Positions 1 through 5,815 of a stretch of DNA of 8,978 bases are shown piece by piece. Position numbers and translations under genes: made by a program. The stretch spans positions 1-8,978 of the forward strand of contig CAMWVK010000034.1 of assembly GCA_947177675.1 (NCBI GenBank), given 5' to 3'. A model generated the notes under the pieces. That model saw nothing but the letters and a program-made list of their open reading frames with translations. It ran no database searches and was not told the DNA's origin. Numbering within the stretch: position 1 is the first letter of the stretch; each line of letters opens with the position of its first letter. Source of the stretch: an uncultured Mucispirillum sp. Lineage in GTDB: Bacteria > Chrysiogenota > Deferribacteres > Deferribacterales > Mucispirillaceae.

Positions 1-121
1 TTTCCTGCATTGTCTGTGTTACAATTTTACCTTGACTATCTCTCTCAACTTCTAATTCTGTTAAAAATTTAAATTCATATTCCCCTAATGGAATAGTTTT
101 TAGAAATTCCATATCTTCCAT
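1..121 (-). CDS. Unrecognised protein, N-terminal 40 residues (runs off the left edge)
   Basis: An open frame starts at the ATG at 119-121 and stays open for 40 codons to the window edge, so the C-terminus is missing. The protein begins MEDMEFLKTIPLGEYEF and is mixed and rather acidic, with no signal peptide or membrane segment in the visible part. A purine-rich ribosome binding site (AGGGG, minus strand, 131-135) lies nine bases before the ATG, which supports real initiation. A second in-frame ATG at 110-112 is a possible alternative start. The gene lies immediately downstream of the rpsA terminator on the same strand, with only about 20 bases between the end of the U-tract and the start. 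It is therefore either expressed by read-through or from a promoter on the far side of the hairpin. I do not recognise the family. Confidence 0.6.
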   Translation of the reverse strand, partial: MEDMEFLKTIPLGEYEFKFLTELEVERDSQGKIVTQTMQE

Positions 122-141
122 ATTTTCCCACCCCTGTTTGC

Positions 142-173
142 AAAAAAGGGCTTAAATTTCTTTAAGCCCTTTT
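142..173 (-). terminator. Rho-independent terminator after rpsA
   Basis: A perfect 13-bp stem (144-156 pairing with 161-173) closes a four-base loop and has a GGGC/GCCC core. On the minus strand the stem runs straight into a tract of six T residues (147-142), the classic intrinsic terminator form. It lies 25 bases beyond the rpsA stop codon. On the plus strand the 3' side has only four T residues before ATATTAA, so it may also stop converging transcription weakly. It marks the likely end of the aroA-cmk-ispH-rpsA transcript. Confidence 0.88.
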
Positions 174-198
174 ATATTAATTTATAAGTTTTACTCAC

Positions 199-1872
199 TT
201 ATTTATTAAATTTATCCATGAAAATATTGCCAAAGGCTGCATCAATGCTTGTTTCCATTTTTTTCATGTATTCTTTTGTTTCTCTGCGTTCAGAATCCTG
301 CAGATATTTTTTAATAGAAAGGATAACTTGTTTTTCCTTATTATTTGCTTTAATTACTGCTGCAGTAACTGTATCACCTGCATTATACTGCTCCAAAGAA
401 GTTTTTGCAGGATCTATTTCAGCAGCAGGAATTACACCTTTCATATTAAGTGGAAGTTCAACTTCTAATCCCTGTTTATTTATTGCAGTTATTTTTACAT
501 CTATTATTTTACCCTGCGGCAGAAGTTTTGTTATTTCTTTCCATGGGTTTGCTTCTAACTGTTTGATACCTAAACTAATACGCTCTTTATCTTCATCAAT
601 GTGTAAAATTTTGGCTTCAATAGTATCGCCCACTTTGTAAAGCTCATTTAAATCTGCAGGTTCTTCTCTCCATGAAATATCACCTTTACGAACTAAGCCG
701 TCTAAGAAACTGCCAAAATCTACAAACAAGCCGAAGTCAGTTATGTTTTTAATTGTGCCTTTTACAATAGAGCCTTCTGGATTTTCTTCTTTTAAAATTT
801 TCCATGGGTTATCTATTAAATCTTTAACACTCATAATAACTCTTTTGCGTTCGTTATCATATCCTGTAACTCTTCCCTCTACTATATCTTTTATGTTTAA
901 AGTAGATTTAGTATTTTTAAGCCAGCCAATTTCTTCGTTTGGAACAAAGCCGTCAATGCCTGTGGCAATTTCTACAACATAACCAGCTCTTTTTCTTGCA
1001 ACAACTGTACCTTTAACAGTAGATCCTTCTGGATAATTTGTTTCGGCATCATCCCACATGTCTTTTTGCAGCTGTTTCATACCAACAGCAACTTTGCTAG
1101 CAGCTTTATCAATTTCTAATATTACAACTTCTACTATATCATTTTCTGATAATAATTTTGCAGGGTTTTTAACTCTGCCCCAGCTCATTTCGTTTTTATG
1201 CAGAAATCCATCTATACCGCCAAGACTAATAAATGCACCATAATCTTTTAATGTTTTAACAGCACCTTTTATTTTATCGCCAACGGTATATTTTTCAAAA
1301 AATTCGTTTTTTAATTTTTTTGCTTCATCAGTTAAATACTGACGCGGAGAAACTAAAATTGACTGTTTTTTACCACCATTTGCTTTTAATATTTTTGCAA
1401 GAACTGTTTTGTGAACAAATTTTGCAGGGTCTATATCTTTTAAATGGATATCAATGTGTGTTTCTGGAATAAATGCTTCTATTTCTCCAACTTTGCCACG
1501 GTATCCTTTTGTTTTTTCTGTGTTTACATATTCTGTGATTTTAACCTCAACAGGTTCACCACTGTTTTCTTTTTCTTTAATAGCACTCCAGTCGCTTTTA
1601 GCGTTGATTGCTTTTTTAGAAAGAAAAACGCCGTCATTATTCATTTTAACGATACTGAGTTCTACTTCATCGCCAACTTTTGCTCCTTCTAATTCTGCCA
1701 TTTGAGCTACACCCTCTGTTTTGTAGCCAAAGTTAATAAGAGCAGTATCTCCTTTGATTTCTACAATAGTGCCTTTAACTTCTGCACCTGTGTGATATTG
1801 CTGGAGAGACTCTTCAAAATAGGACTCGAAATCTTCCATGCGTTCTTCGTTTTGTCTGTTTTCATTACTCAT
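199..1872 (-). CDS. rpsA: 30S ribosomal protein S1 (six S1 domains)
   Basis: Ribosomal protein S1 binds mRNA on the 30S subunit and helps load leaders with weak or structured ribosome binding sites. The protein is 557 residues, the usual length of six-domain S1. Six repeats of the S1/OB fold can be followed at about 29-87, 104-175, 196-266, 282-350, 365-436 and 451-521. Domains 3 and 5 are the most canonical, with GxVKxLxDYGAFISLGGIDGFLH-type and ITDFGLFVDFGSFLDGLV-type cores followed by the MSW/ISW motif (229-231 and 399-401). Domains 1 and 2 are the divergent ribosome-docking type. The ATG overlaps the ispH stop as ATGA, and a GAGG ribosome binding site sits seven bases upstream inside ispH, so translation is probably coupled. 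The terminator follows 25 bases after the stop. Confidence 0.97.
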   Translation of the reverse strand: MSNENRQNEERMEDFESYFEESLQQYHTGAEVKGTIVEIKGDTALINFGYKTEGVAQMAELEGAKVGDEVELSIVKMNNDGVFLSKKAINAKSDWSAIKEKENSGEPVEVKITEYVNTEKTKGYRGKVGEIEAFIPETHIDIHLKDIDPAKFVHKTVLAKILKANGGKKQSILVSPRQYLTDEAKKLKNEFFEKYTVGDKIKGAVKTLKDYGAFISLGGIDGFLHKNEMSWGRVKNPAKLLSENDIVEVVILEIDKAASKVAVGMKQLQKDMWDDAETNYPEGSTVKGTVVARKRAGYVVEIATGIDGFVPNEEIGWLKNTKSTLNIKDIVEGRVTGYDNERKRVIMSVKDLIDNPWKILKEENPEGSIVKGTIKNITDFGLFVDFGSFLDGLVRKGDISWREEPADLNELYKVGDTIEAKILHIDEDKERISLGIKQLEANPWKEITKLLPQGKIIDVKITAINKQGLEVELPLNMKGVIPAAEIDPAKTSLEQYNAGDTVTAAVIKANNKEKQVILSIKKYLQDSERRETKEYMKKMETSIDAAFGNIFMDKFNK

Positions 1873-2708
1873 CTTGCGACCTCTAAAATGTATTCACGCA
1901 CCTTTTCAAGCAGATATGTAGGGGTGCTTGCCCCAGCTGTCAATCCAACCTTACTTATACCTTGAAACATATCCACCCGTAATTCTGAAACTGTTTCAAT
2001 ATGATAAGTATGTGGGCAAATCTCTTTACACAGGTGGTAGAGCCTTGTAGTGTTAGCACTGTTTTTACCGCCAACAACTATCATTACTTCGATTTTTGAG
2101 GCTACTTCACTAGCAGCTTCCAGCCGTGTTTCAGTAGCTGAGCATATTGTTCGTGCTATTACAAGCTCGCTGCATTTTTGTTTCAGCATTTCTGCAGCCT
2201 TTTCAAATATGCTTATACTTTGTGTTGTCTGGGCTAAAAACCCATATTTTTCCACATAATCCAGTGCATTAACTTCTTCTGCACTTTCTATAACTTTATA
2301 GGGAATATCTATATAACTGACAATGCCTTTTACTTCTGGATGGTCAGACTCCCCAAGGATAACTATATAATCGCAGCTTTTAGATAATCTAGCTGCAGCT
2401 TTTTGTGCTTTTTTTACAAAAGGACAGGCAGCATCTACCACACAGCCTGCATTTTCTGCCAAATACTCAGCTTCCTTCCTTTCTATACCGTGGCTTCTTA
2501 TGACCACAGACATATCTTTTGATACTTCATTAAGAGATTTAATAGTTGCAACCCCTGCATCTTTAAGTTCGCCTACTACCTGCGGATTATGTATAATAGG
2601 ACCAAAAGTTACTACACGACTATATTCTTTTGCAGCATCTTTAACTATACCAATAGCACGCTCAACACCAAAGCAGAAACCTGCATATCGTGCAACCATT
2701 ATTTCCAT
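1869..2708 (-). CDS. ispH: 4-hydroxy-3-methylbut-2-enyl diphosphate reductase
   Basis: IspH (LytB) performs the last step of the MEP isoprenoid pathway, reducing HMBPP to IPP and DMAPP with a cytoplasmic iron-sulfur cluster. The 279-residue protein carries the three cluster cysteines C12 (GFCFGVERA), C95 (DAACPFV) and C189 (TICSATETR). It also has substrate-pocket residues: H40 (IIHNPQVV), H73 (RSHG), H123 and catalytic-type E125 (DHPEV), T161-T162 (TTQS), the NSANT motif at 216-220 and GASTP at 259-263. The chosen start gives the normal family N-terminus MxIxxARxxGFC and has AAGGAG five bases upstream. A nearer ATG at codon 4 would cut into the first strand. A candidate promoter lies just upstream. 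The stop overlaps the rpsA ATG. In some Firmicutes, IspH and S1 domains are fused into one polypeptide; here they are separate but overlapping genes. Confidence 0.97.
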   Translation of the reverse strand: MEIMVARYAGFCFGVERAIGIVKDAAKEYSRVVTFGPIIHNPQVVGELKDAGVATIKSLNEVSKDMSVVIRSHGIERKEAEYLAENAGCVVDAACPFVKKAQKAAARLSKSCDYIVILGESDHPEVKGIVSYIDIPYKVIESAEEVNALDYVEKYGFLAQTTQSISIFEKAAEMLKQKCSELVIARTICSATETRLEAASEVASKIEVMIVVGGKNSANTTRLYHLCKEICPHTYHIETVSELRVDMFQGISKVGLTAGASTPTYLLEKVREYILEVAR

Positions 2709-2736
2709 TAAAGCTCCTTTTCAGCTACGGATAATT

Positions 2737-2765
2737 ATTTTATACTATTTTTTTTCATTTGGCAA
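2737..2765 (-). promoter_or_regulatory. Candidate sigma-70-type promoter for ispH-rpsA
   Basis: On the minus strand, TTGCCA (2760-2765, five of six matches to TTGACA) is separated by 17 bases from TAAAAT (2737-2742, five of six matches to TATAAT). Initiation near 2730 would give a leader of about 20 bases that already contains the AAGGAG site of ispH. The 85-base gap between cmk and ispH is otherwise non-coding and is the only real gap in the aroA-to-rpsA run. A separate promoter would let ispH and rpsA be expressed above the upstream biosynthetic genes. The AT-rich background makes chance matches likely, but both hexamers and the spacing are good. Confidence 0.5.
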
Positions 2766-2793
2766 ATAAAATAGAATATTTTGTCTTATTTTT

Positions 2794-3453
2794 TTATTTA
2801 TTATGGTTATAAGATATTATCATTTCACCTATTTTATCTGCCACCTGCTCTAATGAAAGCCCTGTTGTATCAAGTAAAACTGCATCTTCTGACTGTAAAA
2901 GAGGGCTTTCTTTTCTTGTCATATCCATTTCATCTCGTTTTTTGATTTCTTCTAATACTTTTGTATATTCTGCCTCTTCATCCATACCTTCCCATTCTTT
3001 AAAGCGTCTTTTTGCTCTTTCTTCTGGGCTTGCAGTTAAAAATATTTTAATATCAGCATTTGGAAGCACGACTGTTGTAATATCTCTGCCTTCCATAATC
3101 ACATCACTTACTTCTGCATAAGACTGCTGTTTTTTCACTAAAATTTTTCTTATATCGCTGTTTGAGGCAACAAAAGCAACCTTAGAAGAAATTTCAGGTG
3201 TGCGGATTTCTTTTGTTAAATCATATATCTTACCATTATATTTTATAGATATTTTTCTTCCATTATTTTCTAAAATAAACTCTGTATTTTCTGCTTTTGA
3301 AACAAGATTTTCTTCTCCAAAATGGACACTAATCCATGCTATACTTCTATACATTGCTCCAGTATCAATATATGTAAAAGAATATTTTTCTGCAATTATT
3401 TTACATACTGAACTTTTACCGCTTCCTGCTGGTCCGTCTATTGCTACCTGCAT
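2794..3453 (-). CDS. cmk: Cytidylate (CMP/dCMP) kinase
   Basis: Cmk phosphorylates CMP and dCMP to the diphosphates using ATP, feeding RNA, DNA and phospholipid precursor pools. The 219-residue protein has a P-loop at 7-15 (GPAGSGKSS), the DTGAMYR nucleotide-monophosphate site at 30-36, and the diagnostic cytidylate-kinase motif EGRDITTVV at 121-129. The ASPEERAKRR lid region is at 141-150, the RD pair at 173-174, and a conserved LDTT segment near the C-terminus at 194-197. The CMP-binding insert between about 40 and 90 is present, and the length is normal for the family. The ATG lies 12 bases after the aroA stop and has AAGGTG five bases upstream, so it is cotranscribed with aroA. An aroA-cmk-(ispH)-rpsA arrangement is common in proteobacteria-like genomes. 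Confidence 0.96.
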   Translation of the reverse strand: MQVAIDGPAGSGKSSVCKIIAEKYSFTYIDTGAMYRSIAWISVHFGEENLVSKAENTEFILENNGRKISIKYNGKIYDLTKEIRTPEISSKVAFVASNSDIRKILVKKQQSYAEVSDVIMEGRDITTVVLPNADIKIFLTASPEERAKRRFKEWEGMDEEAEYTKVLEEIKKRDEMDMTRKESPLLQSEDAVLLDTTGLSLEQVADKIGEMIISYNHNK

Positions 3454-3465
3454 AACTTCACCTTA

Positions 3466-4746
3466 TTATTTTTCTTCCAGTGATAATAAATCACCAATAA
3501 AATCAGGATATGATACATCAAGTGATGCTATATTATCCATTAATACATGTATGCCAAATTTTTTAGCAAGAATGATATTTACCATAGATATTCTATGGTC
3601 ATCATAAGCTAAAAGTTTTGCTTTTTCAGGCTCTTTTGTAAACGGATAAATTTTTAATCCATCCTCATATTCTTCTATTTCTGCCCCTAATGCTCTAAAA
3701 TTATTTATAAGAGCAGCGATCCTGTCTGATTCCTTAACACGAAGTTCTTTTGCATCTCTTATTTCAAGTGGAGCTTCACCAAAAAGAGCGGTCATTGCTA
3801 AAACAGGGATTTCATCTATCATATTTGCAATAATATCACCGTTTACTCTACCGCCTTTTATTTTACCACTTTTTACATAAATATTACCTGTCGGCTCATA
3901 TTCATTATTTGTAATTTCATATTTTATATCAATGCCTAAATCTTTTAATATATTTAATAAGCCTATTCTGCTTGGATTTAAGCCGCAGTTTTCTATAACT
4001 ATTTCAGAACCTTCAAAAATAATACCTGCACCTATAAAAAAAGCAGCAGAAGAAAAATCAGCGGGTATATCAAGCTGTGTCTGGCATAATGCACCACCAT
4101 GAACTGTTATTTTTCCGTTACTCGTTTCACTTTTTATGCCAAAAGCCTGCAGCATTCTTTCTGTATGGTCTCTTGTTGGCGTTTTTTCAATATAAGTAAC
4201 AGCACCATCAGATTGAACACCTGCTAATAAAACTGCACTTTTTACCTGAGCAGATTTTGTTTCTGCTGTAATTTCACCAGTCTTTATATTACCGGGAAGT
4301 ATTGTCGCTGGAAGCAGGTTATCATTATTTTTTGCTTTTATTACTGCTCCAAGTTTTGTAAGGGGCTTGATTACTCGTGCCATTGGTCTGCGTAAAAGTG
4401 ACGCATCTCCTGATAATACTGAATAAAAATTACTTGGTGCAAGCATACCCATAACTAAACGAGCTGTTGTGCCTGAATTATCACAGTTTAATATGTCATA
4501 AGGCTCTTTGAAACTTTTAACACCTTCTGAGTGTATAAGCAGTCTTGAACGCTCATTTACAATATTTACCCCTAACTGCTGTATAATATTCATAGTGGCA
4601 AGGGTATCTCTTGAAATAAGCGGATTTCTTATAACAGTAACACCATCTGCCATACTGCCCATTATCACTGCTCTGTGTGTAATAGATTTATCTGCTGGAA
4701 CTTGTACATTTCCTTTAAAACATTTGCATTTATCAAATGTAATCAT
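3466..4746 (-). CDS. aroA: 3-phosphoshikimate 1-carboxyvinyltransferase (EPSP synthase)
   Basis: AroA joins phosphoenolpyruvate to shikimate 3-phosphate, the sixth step towards chorismate, in the cytoplasm. The 426-residue length is normal. Visible motifs are K20 with SITHR (PADKSITHRA, 17-26), the PEP/glyphosate loop NSGTTARL at 90-97, RRPM at 119-122, and the QVKSA segment around 167-171. D311-E312 in the MIDEIPVLA segment, RVKESDR at 336-342 and DDHRISM at 382-388 follow. The NSGTT loop is the form I associate with class II-like enzymes such as that of Bacillus rather than the NAGTA loop of enteric class I, but sensitivity cannot be judged from this. A strong AAGGAG (4752-4757) sits five bases before the ATG. 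Two tandem TAA codons end the gene, 12 bases before cmk. A 243-base gap with palindromes and a possible upstream ORF precedes it. Confidence 0.97.
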   Translation of the reverse strand: MITFDKCKCFKGNVQVPADKSITHRAVIMGSMADGVTVIRNPLISRDTLATMNIIQQLGVNIVNERSRLLIHSEGVKSFKEPYDILNCDNSGTTARLVMGMLAPSNFYSVLSGDASLLRRPMARVIKPLTKLGAVIKAKNNDNLLPATILPGNIKTGEITAETKSAQVKSAVLLAGVQSDGAVTYIEKTPTRDHTERMLQAFGIKSETSNGKITVHGGALCQTQLDIPADFSSAAFFIGAGIIFEGSEIVIENCGLNPSRIGLLNILKDLGIDIKYEITNNEYEPTGNIYVKSGKIKGGRVNGDIIANMIDEIPVLAMTALFGEAPLEIRDAKELRVKESDRIAALINNFRALGAEIEEYEDGLKIYPFTKEPEKAKLLAYDDHRISMVNIILAKKFGIHVLMDNIASLDVSYPDFIGDLLSLEEK

Positions 4747-4861
4747 ATAATCTCCTTATTAAAAATTTTGTCCATAAAATTTTTAAAATGCGCTCTGTGG
4801 AAATAAATTCCACTATCGCTTGCGACGGCTGAGCCGCGACGCCACATCCTGTGGCTCTCAT
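4733..4861 (-). CDS. Possible 42-codon upstream ORF overlapping the aroA start
   Basis: An ATG at 4859-4861, preceded by AAAGGAG (4865-4871), opens a frame of 42 codons. It runs through the GC-rich palindromes and ends with TGA at 4733-4735, which is 14 bases inside aroA in a different frame. The product would begin MRATGCGVAAQPSQ and end in a basic, hydrophobic tail. The distance of only three bases between GGAG and ATG is short for efficient initiation. The frame is composed mostly of repeat-like DNA, and another minus frame (ATG at 4845-4847) is also open up to a TGA overlapping the aroA ATG. It may be a coupling or leader ORF, or a chance product of the repeat. I infer no protein function. 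Confidence 0.25.
   Translation of the reverse strand: MRATGCGVAAQPSQAIVEFISTERILKILWTKFLIRRLYDYI
4759..4786. repeat. A/T-only inverted repeat before the aroA ribosome binding site
   Basis: Two perfect 11-base arms (4759-4769 and 4776-4786) flank a six-base spacer. All stem pairs are A-T. The near arm ends one base from the AAGGAG of aroA on the minus strand. In RNA it would be a weak hairpin. In DNA it could equally be a protein-binding dyad, or just AT-rich chance symmetry. There is no GC core, so it is not a credible terminator. Confidence 0.4.
4791..4860. repeat. GC-rich cluster of short palindromes, likely a dispersed repeat element
   Basis: This 70-base patch is about 57% GC (64% over 4811-4860), inside an intergenic region that is otherwise strongly AT-rich. 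It contains four adjacent small inverted repeats: GTGGAA/TTCCAC (4797-4802 and 4808-4813, five-base loop), TCGC/GCGA (4816-4819 and 4822-4825), CGGCT/AGCCG (4826-4830 and 4832-4836) and GCCACA/TGTGGC (4841-4846 and 4850-4855, three-base loop). Direct copies of GCGAC occur at 4822-4826 and 4836-4840. Such compact palindrome arrays with shifted base composition are typical of REP/MITE-like dispersed elements. No second copy is visible in this window, so repeat status is inference. As RNA it would fold into hairpins within the aroA leader. Confidence 0.5.
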
Positions 4862-4923
4862 TTACTCCTTTATAATCACTTAAATAAAATAACTTTATAT
4901 CTATGTAAAAGGTCTTTTCATAA

Positions 4924-4948
4924 GCTGCACCATATTATTATATGCAGC
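4924..4948. promoter_or_regulatory. Dyad spanning a -10 box, possible operator
   Basis: Perfect six-base arms GCTGCA (4924-4929) and TGCAGC (4943-4948) are separated by 13 bases, giving a 25-base two-fold symmetric site. An inner CATAT/ATATG pair adds further symmetry. The candidate TATAAT box of the tyrA-aroA gap lies wholly in the spacer. The size and placement suit a dimeric repressor site. It is not followed by a T-tract on either strand, so it is not an intrinsic terminator. No regulator gene is in the window, and the binding protein is unknown. Confidence 0.35.
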
Positions 4949-4964
4949 CTAAAAAACCTGTAAT
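4937..4964 (-). promoter_or_regulatory. Candidate promoter for aroA-cmk
   Basis: A perfect TATAAT (minus strand, 4937-4942) lies 16 bases downstream of ATTACA (4959-4964, four of six matches to TTGACA). Transcription would begin near 4930, about 50 bases past the tyrA stop, and give a leader of roughly 185 bases before aroA. The call rests on sequence match alone in AT-rich DNA. The overlapping dyad makes it somewhat more credible. Confidence 0.35.
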
Positions 4965-4989
4965 TTTCTTATTTATGTTTAACTAAAGT

Positions 4990-5814
4990 TTAAAGTTTTC
5001 TGCGTTCGCCGCTTACTTCTTCTATTTTAGCACGCAGCATTTTTTGATTATCGTCTTTTATCATATTTTTCCACATAATAATATTCTTTTCTAAATTTTC
5101 TACACATTCAAGCAATGCTTTTTTATTATCCATAAAAATATCGCTCCACATCTCTGCATCACTTGCAGCAATGCGGGTAAAATCTCTAAAACCGCCTCCT
5201 GCAAATGAAAGGGCTTCTTTATTTTTATTTAAAACTGTATCCATTAAGCAAAAAGATATTAAATGTGGCAGGTGGCTTACATTGGCAAAGATTATATCAT
5301 GTTCATCACTTGTCATTCGGCATACATGCATATTTATAGATTTATGCAGTTCAACAAGCGCATTATCAAGTTCAATATTACCCATAGATGTAAGTATATG
5401 TTTTGCACCATTATATAAATCTGCTTCTGAATTAATAAATCCACTTGTTTCCCTGCCTTTAATAGGGTGTCCGCCGCAGAAATAAAGGCTGTTATTTTTT
5501 GCAGCCTCTAAAATAGTAGTTTTTGTGCTGCAGCCGTCTGTTACTGCTTTTTTATAGGAAGCCTTGCCCAGCATATTAATAAAATTAACTGCTGCCTGCA
5601 CAGGCACACATATATATATTAAATCAAGAGGAAATTTAATAAATTTTTCAAATTCATCAGTTACCCCTTCAAATATACGGCTTTCTACTGCCTGTAAAAG
5701 CACTGACTTATTTAAATCAAAACCGTAAATTTTTATACCCTTGCAGGCAAAGGCTTTGGCAAAAGAGCCTCCTATTAAACCTAAACCTGCAATTCCTATA
5801 TTTTTAAACTGCAT
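4990..5814 (-). CDS. tyrA: Prephenate dehydrogenase
   Basis: TyrA oxidatively decarboxylates prephenate to 4-hydroxyphenylpyruvate with NAD, the committed step to tyrosine. From the ATG at 5812-5814 the protein has 274 residues. It shows a Rossmann GLGLIGGS loop at 10-17, an acidic residue (D33) after the second strand that favours NAD over NADP, and DGCSTK at 93-98. The substrate-site histidine segment GGHPIKG (H116) is at 114-120, SHLPH at 180-184 and GGGFRDFTRIA at 206-216. It ends without an ACT domain, so tyrosine feedback is not obvious here. The frame also extends to a TTG at 5824-5826 inside aroF. I prefer the ATG because it gives the normal short N-terminus and lies one base after the aroF stop, and the TTG is only three bases from its nearest AGGG. 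The ATG's own ribosome site is distant (about 15 bases), so coupling to aroF is likely. Confidence 0.94.
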   Translation of the reverse strand: MQFKNIGIAGLGLIGGSFAKAFACKGIKIYGFDLNKSVLLQAVESRIFEGVTDEFEKFIKFPLDLIYICVPVQAAVNFINMLGKASYKKAVTDGCSTKTTILEAAKNNSLYFCGGHPIKGRETSGFINSEADLYNGAKHILTSMGNIELDNALVELHKSINMHVCRMTSDEHDIIFANVSHLPHLISFCLMDTVLNKNKEALSFAGGGFRDFTRIAASDAEMWSDIFMDNKKALLECVENLEKNIIMWKNMIKDDNQKMLRAKIEEVSGERRKL

Positions 5815-5815
5815 A

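Noticed and set aside
218..1705. Several plus-strand open frames of 60-140 codons opposite rpsA
   Set aside because: They mirror the strongly supported rpsA frame, have low-complexity Phe/Ser/Leu-rich products, and show no convincing ribosome sites or motifs.
2768..2782. Small hairpin AAAATA/TATTTT between cmk and ispH as a terminator
   Set aside because: The stem is six A-T pairs only, with no GC core and no following T-tract, so it would not terminate transcription.
4924..4948. GCTGCA/TGCAGC hairpin as the terminator of the pheA-tyrA operon
   Set aside because: The T-run lies before the hairpin on the minus strand and none follows it, so it does not have the form of an intrinsic terminator. 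I treat it as a possible operator.
4747..4989. Riboswitch, T-box or small RNA in the tyrA-aroA gap
   Set aside because: I see no recognisable T-box sequence, aptamer core or trp/phe-type leader peptide with repeated aromatic codons. The structure present is explained by short palindromes.
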